This document shows, piece after piece, positions 13,640-20,508 of a DNA stretch of 22,325 nt. This stretch comes from an uncultured Moraxella sp. (GTDB lineage Bacteria > Pseudomonadota > Gammaproteobacteria > Pseudomonadales > Moraxellaceae), in NCBI GenBank assembly GCA_943908405.1, contig CALTTE010000024.1:1-22325 (forward strand), written 5' to 3'. The position numbers and the translations under genes are program-made. The notes beneath the pieces are model-generated. The model had not been told where the DNA came from. It worked only from the letters and a program-made list of their open reading frames with translations, and did not search any database. Positions within the stretch are counted from its first letter, which is position 1. The number at the start of each line of letters is the position of its first letter.

Positions 13640-14599
13640 ATGCAAAAAGTAGCACCAAGCAATACAACAAACAACATTACAAGTAATACCACCACGAGCA
13701 ACAAGGGGTTTGTTTTTGCTTTATCGGCGTTTTTGATTTGGAGTTGTTTTCCGTTGTATTTTAAGCAACTCCAAGCCTATGATGCCATTGAAATCATTGT
13801 CCATCGTATTATCTGGACATTTGTGTTATTGCTTTTGCTACTGGCTGTTACTCGTCCCAAATCGGCATTGGCACGATTAAAACAAGAACCCAAGTGGCTG
13901 TTTTTGACTTTTGTTTCTGGGTTTTTGATTGCCAGTAATTGGCTGACTTATGTTTGGTCAGTCAATAACAATCAAATCATTGAGGCAAGTTTGGGTTATT
14001 TTATGAGTCCGCTGGCAGGCGTGGCGTTGTCGTTTTTTGTGTTAAAAGAACCACTAAGACCACTACAACGCTTGGCGTTGGTGGCAGCGGTTTTGGGCGT
14101 GCTTTGGCAGATTGTATTGCTTGGCAGTGTGCCGATGGTGTCCTTGATTTTGGCATTAACTTTTAGTGTTTATGGGCTTGTCCAGCGTAAAACACCACTG
14201 GATAGCATAACAGCGTTGTTTATAGAAACTGCCTTGCTTGTGCCATTTTGCTTGGTTTGGCTTTTGTTAAATGATGTCGCCAGTAGCCAGCTTGGATTTT
14301 GGTGGTCATCACATATTTGGCTTTTGATGTTGGCAGGCCCAATTACGCTCGTGCCTTTGTTGCTGTACAACAAATCCGCCAAATTGGTTAATTTTAATAC
14401 GCTAAGTTTTATGAATTATCTACCACCCACACTGATTTTGTTAATGGCTATTATGTTGTATCAAGAGCCATTTCATCAAGAGCGATGGGGGGTGTTTGGA
14501 CTGATTTGGTGTGGGTTAATTTTATTTAGTATTGATATGTGGTATCATCGCAAACCATTAAGTCGCTTAAGTGATTTACGCCATAATAGCAAAACCTAA
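13640..14599 (+). CDS. rarD: RarD-type EamA-family transporter
   Basis: A 319-residue inner-membrane protein with about ten hydrophobic segments, the two-times-five EamA (drug/metabolite transporter) arrangement. After about 28 polar Asn/Thr-rich residues, GFVFALSAFLIWSCFPLYFK and EIIVHRIIWTF are characteristic of RarD proteins. The substrate is not established; the name derives from chloramphenicol sensitivity in Pseudomonas. AAAGGA seven bases upstream supports this ATG. The gene lies 48 bp before folB on the same strand and may share its transcript, without an obvious functional link. Confidence 0.9.
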   Translation: MQKVAPSNTTNNITSNTTTSNKGFVFALSAFLIWSCFPLYFKQLQAYDAIEIIVHRIIWTFVLLLLLLAVTRPKSALARLKQEPKWLFLTFVSGFLIASNWLTYVWSVNNNQIIEASLGYFMSPLAGVALSFFVLKEPLRPLQRLALVAAVLGVLWQIVLLGSVPMVSLILALTFSVYGLVQRKTPLDSITALFIETALLVPFCLVWLLLNDVASSQLGFWWSSHIWLLMLAGPITLVPLLLYNKSAKLVNFNTLSFMNYLPPTLILLMAIMLYQEPFHQERWGVFGLIWCGLILFSIDMWYHRKPLSRLSDLRHNSKT

Positions 14600-14605
14600 T
14601 TGATA

Positions 14606-14637
14606 GATAACTGATGGATAAGATAACTGATAGATAA
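14606..14637. repeat. 16-bp tandem duplication before folB
   Basis: GATAACTGATGGATAA (14606-14621) and its copy (14622-14637) match at 15 of 16. Nearly the whole 48-bp rarD-folB spacer is this repeat; the AAGG for folB follows directly after it. Confidence 0.9.
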
Positions 14638-14647
14638 GGCAACATAG

Positions 14648-15133
14648 ATGAATAACAATGCGGTGCAGTATATTACTATTGATGAGCTGATGGTCAATGC
14701 GGTGATTGGGGTATTTGCTTGGGAGCGGGCGATTGCCCAAGCGATTTGTGTTAGTGCTTGTTTGCATTGTAAAATGGACAACGCATTGCTTAGCGATGAT
14801 ATTGACGATGCCGTTAATTATAAACAAGTATGCGATGACATTGACAGGATTTGTGTACAAGAACAAGCCCATTTGCTTGAGCATTTGGCATTTAAAATTT
14901 TGGGGTATTTATTTGCTCATTATCCTTGTGATTATATTGAATTGCGTCTTACCAAGCCCAATGCCATCAAAAACGCCAAAGCAGTGGGGGTGCATATTGC
15001 AATGGGCGTGGATGATTTTAAGCAATTAAGCCTTGAGTCATCAAAGGCTGAACCATCAAAGACTGAGCCATTAAATATCCAGTCGCAGGGTAAGTTACAA
15101 ACCGCCGCCCCAAACAACAAACCCACCGACTGA
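14648..15133 (+). CDS. folB: Dihydroneopterin aldolase
   Basis: FolB cleaves 7,8-dihydroneopterin to 6-hydroxymethyl-dihydropterin and glycolaldehyde in folate synthesis. Residues 7-126 match the family: IDELMVNAVIGVFAWERA near the N-terminus, DAVNYKQVCDDI, LLEHLAFKI and LRLTKPNAI. The protein is 161 residues, against about 120 usual, because of a Ser/Lys/Glu/Pro tail (about 127-161) with an SSKAEPSKTEP repeat. The tail lies outside the catalytic fold. AAGG eight bases before the ATG supports the start. The folK-like gene begins within ten bases of the stop, so the two are probably co-translated. Confidence 0.9.
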   Translation: MNNNAVQYITIDELMVNAVIGVFAWERAIAQAICVSACLHCKMDNALLSDDIDDAVNYKQVCDDIDRICVQEQAHLLEHLAFKILGYLFAHYPCDYIELRLTKPNAIKNAKAVGVHIAMGVDDFKQLSLESSKAEPSKTEPLNIQSQGKLQTAAPNNKPTD

Positions 15134-15141
15134 TAGTGCTG

Positions 15142-15591
15142 ATGACTGTTGCAATGATTAGTACCGCTGATTTGGCAACACAGTCATTGCAGGCGGTGCT
15201 TATTGTGCTGGGCAGTAATGACAATGCAGTAGCAGCGATGGCTTGTGCCATTGGTGCATTGGGAAAATTGGGGCAAGTGCACCATTTGGGGCAATGCCAA
15301 GGGGTGGACACTAAAAATCGCTCCAAAGCGATGTATCGCAATCAAGCGGTGGTGGTGATTTTTGCTGTTCCCATTAGGGGTGAGGTTTTGGGTAAGCACT
15401 TAAAGCAAATAGAGCAAGCATGTGGGCGTGATGAGCGTCAAAACACCGCCCAATTTGATTATAAAGTGGCGATGGATTTGGATATTTTGGCGGTAAAGCA
15501 AGGCGACAGCTGGGCAGTGGTGCGTGAGCGTTACCCTTTTAAAGCCTATGAATGGGCGTGTATTGGTGAATTTGTGCCAAGGTGTATCTAA
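15142..15591 (+). CDS. folK: Divergent HPPK (FolK-like) protein
   Basis: FolK transfers pyrophosphate from ATP to 6-hydroxymethyl-dihydropterin, the step after FolB. This 149-residue product keeps the start (VLIVLGSN), the middle (YRNQAVVV, then LKQIEQACGR) and the Mg-binding DxD (MDLDIL). It lacks the usual RWGPRTLDLD arginines before the DxD (here FDYKVAMDLD) and the PHPRLxxRxFVLxPL block that follows. It may have weak or altered activity, with a second folK elsewhere in the genome. Start: the ATG at 15142 is preferred over a GTG at 15136; ATG at 15154 is also possible. Position directly after folB supports the pathway. Confidence 0.72.
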   Translation: MTVAMISTADLATQSLQAVLIVLGSNDNAVAAMACAIGALGKLGQVHHLGQCQGVDTKNRSKAMYRNQAVVVIFAVPIRGEVLGKHLKQIEQACGRDERQNTAQFDYKVAMDLDILAVKQGDSWAVVRERYPFKAYEWACIGEFVPRCI

Positions 15592-15651
15592 ACAAGCAAA
15601 CACCTAATAATAGTTAAACACTCAAACAACCAACGCTAAACAACAGTCAAT

Positions 15652-15685
15652 ACCAAATAGCCATCAACACCAAACAACCATCAAT
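15652..15685. repeat. 17-bp tandem duplication in an A/C-rich leader
   Basis: ACCAAATAGCCATCAAC (15652-15668) and its copy (15669-15685) match at 14 of 17. The 116-bp spacer 15592-15707 contains only about six G residues. Confidence 0.8.
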
Positions 15686-15707
15686 ATAAAACAAGCAAAA
15701 ACCAACA

Positions 15708-16310
15708 ATGATAGAAACACACCCCTTGCCACCATTTTTGCCCCAAAATGCCAGCGTATTGTTGCTGGGCAGTTTTCCACCCGCCCATCACCGCTGGCGA
15801 ATGGATTTTTATTATCCCAATTTTAATAACGATATGTGGCGGATAATGGGGCTTGTATTTTATGACGATGCCCATTATTTTATTGATCGCCATCATCGCT
15901 GTTTTTATTTAGATCAAATCCAAGTCTTTTTGAGGACTTTTGGTATTGCCATCAGTGATATGGCTTATCAAGTGGTGCGATTAAATGATACCGCCGCCGA
16001 TAAATTTTTGCGTGTTGTTCACACTCAAGCCATTGATGAGTTATTGACGGCGTTGCCTGATTGTCAGGCAATTATTACCACAGGCGAGCTTGCCACCCAA
16101 ATATTGCTTGATGAGCTGATAAGGCTTGGGGCGTTGCCAGCAAAAACACCCACCCCAAAAGTTGGGGCGTGTGTTGATTTTTATTGGCAAAAACGTTCGT
16201 TCAGCTTATATCGTTTGCCGTCATCATCAAGGGCGTATCCGTTGCCTGTGGTCAAAAAAGCGAAGCAATATCGGTTGGTATTTGAGCAATTGGGCTTATC
16301 AGCTGGGTAA
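15708..16310 (+). CDS. Uracil-DNA glycosylase superfamily protein
   Basis: A 200-residue protein with the outline of the UDG superfamily, which removes deaminated bases from DNA. LLLGSFPP (18-25) matches motif 1 at the end of the first beta strand, FYYPNFNNDMWRIMG follows as in the MUG/HDG-like families (YYxxxxNxxW), and LPSSSRAY (170-177) matches motif 2, the DNA-intercalating loop. The usual catalytic Asp/Asn of motif 1 is not obvious: GSFPP has neither, as in family 6 (hypoxanthine-type) enzymes. Which base it removes cannot be told. There is no Shine-Dalgarno before the ATG; the leader is CAA-rich. It converges with xthA, the gene for the AP endonuclease that would act on its product. Confidence 0.75.
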   Translation: MIETHPLPPFLPQNASVLLLGSFPPAHHRWRMDFYYPNFNNDMWRIMGLVFYDDAHYFIDRHHRCFYLDQIQVFLRTFGIAISDMAYQVVRLNDTAADKFLRVVHTQAIDELLTALPDCQAIITTGELATQILLDELIRLGALPAKTPTPKVGACVDFYWQKRSFSLYRLPSSSRAYPLPVVKKAKQYRLVFEQLGLSAG

Positions 16311-16343
16311 AGCGGTCAAGGGTAATAATAAATCCGCCACAAT

Positions 16344-16379
16344 AACTTAGATTTTAACTTAGGCTTTAATTTAGGCTTT
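16344..16379. repeat. 12-bp tandem repeat, three copies
   Basis: AACTTAGATTTT, AACTTAGGCTTT and AATTTAGGCTTT follow one another (16344-16355, 16356-16367, 16368-16379) and end at the xthA stop codon, in the gap between convergent genes. Confidence 0.85.
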
Positions 16380-16388
16380 TTAAAAAGC
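16375..16388. terminator. Palindrome at the convergent UDG-like/xthA junction
   Basis: GCTTTTTAAAAAGC is a perfect 14-bp palindrome that overlaps the xthA stop codon. With only two G-C pairs per arm it is a weak candidate for a two-way terminator. Confidence 0.25.
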
Positions 16389-17216
16389 ATAATCCACCAC
16401 CACAGGAGCGTGGTCGCTAAACCAATGATCACGATAAACCCAAGCTCCCACCGCTTTTTGACCCAAATCAGGGGAGCAGGCGTGATAATCAATTCGCCAG
16501 CCTACGTTTTTGGCACGGGCTTGCCCACGATTGGACCACCACGAATAAACCTCGCCATCTTGACGCACTTGGCGAAAGCTGTCCACAAAGCCTAGCGTGT
16601 CATACATATAATCCAGCCACGCCCGTTCGTGAGGTAAACAGCCCGAGGCTTTTTGGTTGCCAGACCAGTTTTTGATGTCAATTTTTTTGTGTACGATGTT
16701 GTAATCGCCACAGATGATAATGGATTGGTTGGCTTGTCGCCATTGGGTCAAAATCTTTTGATACTCGGTTAAAAAAAGATCTTTGCGAGCTTGGGCATCA
16801 TCGCCTGATGACCCTGACGGCAAGTATAAGGAAGCGATATAGATGGGCTTGGTTGCCCCAAGATGAGATAAATCAAACTCGCCACACAAAAATCGCCCCT
16901 GACTGTCGCACAACTCAAAGCCTAAGCCCTCTTCGGCAACAAAGGGCAGGCGACTATAAATGGCCGTGCCAGCATAACCTGCCCGCTCAGCAGCAAACAA
17001 ATGATGGTGCCAGTGTTTGAGCCTAAAGTCATCAAGCCATTGTTCGTGGCGAATGCGGGTTTCTTGCATACACACCACATCAAAATCGGATTGATGTAAA
17101 TAGGTAAGCAGACCTTTTTTGCTGGCGGCACGCAGACCATTGACGTTGAGCGAAACCACCCGCAAAACGTTGTTGGCTTTGGGTGGAATGGGGGGGTAGG
17201 GTATGGATAATGGCAT
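16380..17216 (-). CDS. xthA: Exodeoxyribonuclease III / AP endonuclease
   Basis: ExoIII nicks DNA 5' to abasic sites and has 3'-5' exonuclease and 3'-repair activity. The 278-residue product has the full endonuclease/exonuclease/phosphatase set: SLNVNGLRAA (Asn near 24), MQETR (metal-binding Glu52), YLPSG, GDYNIVH with Asp and Asn, WRIDY and the final SDHAPVVVD catalytic Asp-His. The N-terminus has about 17 extra residues (Pro-rich, PYPPIPPK) before the fold. The ATG at 17216 is chosen over a TTG two codons upstream; neither has a good Shine-Dalgarno. It is downstream of the SDR gene on the same strand, with a 114-bp gap. Confidence 0.95.
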   Translation of the reverse strand: MPLSIPYPPIPPKANNVLRVVSLNVNGLRAASKKGLLTYLHQSDFDVVCMQETRIRHEQWLDDFRLKHWHHHLFAAERAGYAGTAIYSRLPFVAEEGLGFELCDSQGRFLCGEFDLSHLGATKPIYIASLYLPSGSSGDDAQARKDLFLTEYQKILTQWRQANQSIIICGDYNIVHKKIDIKNWSGNQKASGCLPHERAWLDYMYDTLGFVDSFRQVRQDGEVYSWWSNRGQARAKNVGWRIDYHACSPDLGQKAVGAWVYRDHWFSDHAPVVVDYAF

Positions 17217-17330
17217 AATCAATCACTTATCTTATGTGGGTGGAGAATTTTGTTGATGAAAAGATTGTTGATTAAAACATTGATTAAAAACATCAATAAA
17301 AATTGTGAACAAAAAATCCTTATCAGCAAA

Positions 17331-18224
17331 TTACTTATCAGCATCAAAATCATTAACAGCCACGCCGCTCGCTGTTAGCGTGTCAATAAGTGCTTGGCTG
17401 GCAAGGGGGTGGCTGTCAAATTCTTGTTGCAATCGCACGGCATTTAAGCGTTTGCCTGTACAGTTGATATTGGTTGGGGTAAGTGGCAAAAGCCCCAGTT
17501 GCTGACGTTTTTGATTTAACAAATCGTGGCGAAAGACACTTAAGGTGCTAAAAATATAACTTGGCTGCAGTGGGCTATTGCTGGCAATTTTATCATTTAA
17601 TTGCTGTAATAAACAAACGACATCATCACGAGCAATCAAATTAAGATAATGGCATTCATCAAAGTTTTTGCGGTCTTGGGCTAAGCTTGTAAAGCGATGG
17701 TCATCGCTGGCGATCAGTCCGCTTGGGCGTATGACGATGGCTTTATGGTCAAAATAGGTTTGGTACAGCAGTTCAGCCGCTTGCAATATTTTGCCATAGC
17801 CATCATTGGGGCAAGGGGCGGTGTTGTCATCAATGACTTGCCCTGCGTTTTGTCCATAGACACGTGTTGATGATATAAAAACAACGTGCTTTAGCTCACC
17901 GCTATTTATCGCACCGCCCAAAGCGTGATACAAAGGGGCAACCATATCCACATAGGCGGATTGATAGCCAACAAGCGTGCGTTCACTGGGTGCAACAATT
18001 ACAAAAACCACATTAAAAGGCGTGCTAAAAATTTGATTTGCCAAAGGGTTGCTGTCTAATTGATTGACGTTAAGACAGTAATGGTTGATACCACTGGGCA
18101 GGGATTTTGCTGTACGGCTGATGGTGGTAACGTGATGTCCTTGCTCGTGTAAAGCGATGGCCAAAGCTTTGCCTAATTGACCACAGCCAATAATCAAGCA
18201 GTTCATCGGTGAGAAATGGTTCAT
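17331..18224 (-). CDS. SDR-type NAD(P)-binding protein (YeeZ-like)
   Basis: A 297-residue atypical extended short-chain dehydrogenase/epimerase. GCGQLGKAL (13-21) is the Rossmann motif, FISSTRVYG gives the Ser/Thr and Tyr seen in extended SDRs, and DGYGKILQAAELL stands where the catalytic YxxxK is expected but reads YGKIL, the atypical form of the YeeZ group. Substrate is unknown. Two starts are possible: 18224, with AAAGG about nine bases upstream, or 18206, directly before the Rossmann strand; I chose 18224 for its ribosome-binding site. The stop codon lies within a partial duplication (CTTATCAGCA at 17319 and 17334). Confidence 0.8.
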   Translation of the reverse strand: MNHFSPMNCLIIGCGQLGKALAIALHEQGHHVTTISRTAKSLPSGINHYCLNVNQLDSNPLANQIFSTPFNVVFVIVAPSERTLVGYQSAYVDMVAPLYHALGGAINSGELKHVVFISSTRVYGQNAGQVIDDNTAPCPNDGYGKILQAAELLYQTYFDHKAIVIRPSGLIASDDHRFTSLAQDRKNFDECHYLNLIARDDVVCLLQQLNDKIASNSPLQPSYIFSTLSVFRHDLLNQKRQQLGLLPLTPTNINCTGKRLNAVRLQQEFDSHPLASQALIDTLTASGVAVNDFDADK

Positions 18225-18389
18225 TGTAAGTTGCCTTTTTTTTAGTGATTGGTTATCGGTGATTTGCTGTCAGTAATTGGTTGTTGATAACTGTTTTAGG
18301 TTTGTTTTAATTACTGTCTTTGGTTTTTCTTGGTTTGTTTATTGTGTTGTTTGCTTGGTTTTTTTGGTTGGGTTTTGGCTTGGATTTGA

Positions 18390-19253
18390 CTATGGCTGCT
18401 GCTTATGGGTGCTGTTTTGCTCTAGCTGTGCCAGCTCTTGGGTTAATTGATTGAGTGTTTTTTGTTTGTCAGGGTCGACACGTACTGCCAGTTGTTTGCT
18501 TAATTTTTTGATTTGACTGCGTAATTTGGCAAGATAAACGGTCTGCTTGGCAAGCGATTCATCAGGGGCGGTGGTATTAATTTGCGGTGTTTGTTGCAAG
18601 CGTTGCTGTAATTGATTGGCAAGTTTGGCCTCGGTGTGGCTGGCTATGGTAAGGCGATTGTTTTTAAGCTGGGTGGTTAAGCGGTTTAGGTGGGCATAAT
18701 AGCGTTGGCGTAATTGTTCTTGCTGTTGTTTGCGGGTGTCGCCTCTTGTCGGTTTGGGTTTTGGGGCAATGCTAATGCAATCAACCGGACAAGGAGCAAC
18801 GCAAAGCTCACACCCTGTGCAAAGCTCGCTTGCAACGCTGTGCATATGTTTGCCAGTGCCGATGATGGCGTCCACAGGGCAGGCGGGGATACATTTGGTG
18901 CAACCAATGCAGGCACTTTCGTCAATGATGGCATAAACCTCAATGGGGCGAGTGCTTATGGGGTCGGTTGGCCATTTAGACGGCATTGCAGGTTTTGGGG
19001 CGACACCTACGCATTGGGCAATGGCATAGGCAGTCTCATCACCACCAGGCACACACAAATTGGTTGCTTCATCATTAACAGCAATGGCATAAGCATAAGG
19101 CAGACAGCCATCACGATAGCCACAAAGTCCGCATTGGGTTTGGGGGAGTAGGGCGTCAATTTGGGCGATACGTGCTTGGGTGTGGGCAGGGAGCGTATCA
19201 ATTTGGAGCGGATCAAATAAGATGGGTAAGGGGGATTTGGTGGCTGTGTTCAT
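18390..19253 (-). CDS. Stand-alone RnfB/RsxB-like ferredoxin
   Basis: A 287-residue iron-sulfur protein. The RnfB-type cluster domain has C41, C44, C50 and C67 (TQCGLCGYRDGC, then CVPGG), followed by two [4Fe-4S] ferredoxin motifs, C115/118/121/125 (CIGCTKCIPACP) and C145/148/151/155 (CTGCELCVAPCP). Unlike RnfB of the membrane complex it has no N-terminal membrane helix, and no rnfA, C, D, E or G lies in the window. The C-terminal 120 residues are charged and Gln-rich, probably helical or coiled-coil. It is therefore a soluble electron carrier of unknown partner; such solo RnfB-like proteins occur in Moraxellaceae. It lies 34 bp after nudC on the same strand and has no clear Shine-Dalgarno. 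Confidence 0.87.
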   Translation of the reverse strand: MNTATKSPLPILFDPLQIDTLPAHTQARIAQIDALLPQTQCGLCGYRDGCLPYAYAIAVNDEATNLCVPGGDETAYAIAQCVGVAPKPAMPSKWPTDPISTRPIEVYAIIDESACIGCTKCIPACPVDAIIGTGKHMHSVASELCTGCELCVAPCPVDCISIAPKPKPTRGDTRKQQQEQLRQRYYAHLNRLTTQLKNNRLTIASHTEAKLANQLQQRLQQTPQINTTAPDESLAKQTVYLAKLRSQIKKLSKQLAVRVDPDKQKTLNQLTQELAQLEQNSTHKQQP

Positions 19254-19287
19254 AGTGTCATTATGGCGGTGGATTTGTGGTTGTTGT

Positions 19288-20376
19288 TTATGATGGCGGT
19301 GGTTGGGGTGGGGCTTGATTGTTTGGGCTGTTTGGGTTATTTATGTAAATTGATTTTTGGTCATTATGTTCTTTGATTACCGTATCAATGAGTTGCCTTG
19401 CAATGGTACCGTGATGGGGAATGTTGGGCAGGTCATCAAGGTCAAAAAATTTGGCGTCATTGAGTTCGCTTGATTCTATAACGATTGCCCCTTGGTCATA
19501 ATCGGCAATAAAGCCAAGCATCAGATTATTGGGATACCACGCTTGGCTGGCAATGGGGCGAATGTTTTTGATGGTGAGTTGGGTCTCTTCTTGTACTTCT
19601 CGCTTGATGGCAGATAATACATCCTCGCCAATCTCAATAAAGCCAGCAATCAGCCCAAAAAGTCCATCTTTGTGGCGATGGTGTTGGGCTAATAATAGCT
19701 GGGGTTTATGGGTTTGTGGGCATTGACGAGTAATCGCAACAATCACACAAGGGCAGATAACAGGGTAGCTTTTGTGATTGCAGTGCAAGCAAACGGTGGC
19801 GTATTCGTTTGATGAAAGGGTGGTTGGGTTGCCACATCGTCCACAAAACTGGTGCTCAAGTCGCCATTTAAGCAGTCCCAAAGCGTGGGCAATGTGTGCC
19901 ATCACGGATTGGGGTAGATATTGGTTTAAGGTGCGATAGTCAATTAGGTCATAATCGTAATGGTTTTTGGTGTTATGGTTTTTGATGTTAACGCTTTTAG
20001 TATCGTTGTTTTGAATATCGCTTTTGTTGGTTTGGTAGTTTTTAATATTGTTTTTAATCGTATTGTCTTGGGTAGTTTGGGTTTTGTTGGTGTGGTGTGG
20101 TGTGGTAATGGGCGTCTGAACCGTATCAATGTTTTGGGTGTAAGCAATTTGGGTGTAAGCAATAATGCTGGGTAAGTCTGTGATACAAATGAGTAGTTTG
20201 GGTAGGCAATCGGTGTCTGCATTGATGGATACATACCGCCCGTTGATGGCATCAAGAGCGGTTGGGCAAACATCAAATGGCAATGGTCTTGCTGTGCCAT
20301 CAAGAAGCGTATGATTTACGCTACCTTTGGCAAAGGCAATGCTTGAGCTATCAATATCTATCGCCCAAGCTTTCAT
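19288..20376 (-). CDS. nudC: NADH pyrophosphatase / NAD-cap hydrolase (Nudix)
   Basis: NudC splits NAD(H) to NMN(H) and AMP and removes NAD caps from RNA. The 362-residue product has an N-terminal NudC domain, a zinc ribbon (C178, C181, C196, C199), and the Nudix box starting at Gly245 with REVQEE (259-264); SQAWYPNNLMLGF (278-290) is the NADH-specific SQPWPFPxSLMLGF motif with changes (P to A, PF to YP). E. coli NudC is about 257 residues; the excess is mostly an Asn/Thr/Lys-rich insert (about 80-140) and a Pro/Asn-rich C-terminal tail. No Shine-Dalgarno is seen and the leader is CAA-rich. nudC also neighbours fimL in Pseudomonas aeruginosa (PA1822-PA1823, from memory), so the pair is conserved. 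Confidence 0.93.
   Translation of the reverse strand: MKAWAIDIDSSSIAFAKGSVNHTLLDGTARPLPFDVCPTALDAINGRYVSINADTDCLPKLLICITDLPSIIAYTQIAYTQNIDTVQTPITTPHHTNKTQTTQDNTIKNNIKNYQTNKSDIQNNDTKSVNIKNHNTKNHYDYDLIDYRTLNQYLPQSVMAHIAHALGLLKWRLEHQFCGRCGNPTTLSSNEYATVCLHCNHKSYPVICPCVIVAITRQCPQTHKPQLLLAQHHRHKDGLFGLIAGFIEIGEDVLSAIKREVQEETQLTIKNIRPIASQAWYPNNLMLGFIADYDQGAIVIESSELNDAKFFDLDDLPNIPHHGTIARQLIDTVIKEHNDQKSIYINNPNSPNNQAPPQPPPS
19957..20139 (-). repeat. Low-complexity coding insert in nudC
   Basis: This stretch encodes residues about 80-140 of NudC, dominated by Asn, Thr, Lys and Gln with internal repeats such as NIKNHNTKNH. It lies between the N-terminal domain and the zinc-ribbon part. Confidence 0.75.
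20134..20163. repeat. Perfect 15-bp in-frame duplication in nudC
   Basis: TTGGGTGTAAGCAAT occurs twice (20134-20148, 20149-20163), encoding the repeated IAYTQ at residues 72-81 on the minus strand, at the border of the low-complexity insert. Confidence 0.95.
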
Positions 20377-20405
20377 TGGGTTGTTTTGCTGTTTTTGATG
20401 ATACC

Positions 20406-20435
20406 GATGTTTATAACACCAATGTTTGTAACACC
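20406..20435. repeat. 15-bp tandem duplication in the nudC leader
   Basis: GATGTTTATAACACC and its copy match at 13 of 15. They lie in the 132-bp spacer between fimL and nudC, which on the sense strand is made of ACACC/CAAAAAC-like words. Confidence 0.8.
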
Positions 20436-20508
20436 GATTGGGCTTTTTGCTTTATGATACGGTGTTTTTGCACGGTGTTTTGTAGCACAGTTTGTGGCAT
20501 AGGTTCTA

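Noticed and set aside
9660..16310. Horizontally acquired island
   Set aside because: The genes are core metabolism with even codon use, and there are no mobility genes or flanking repeats.
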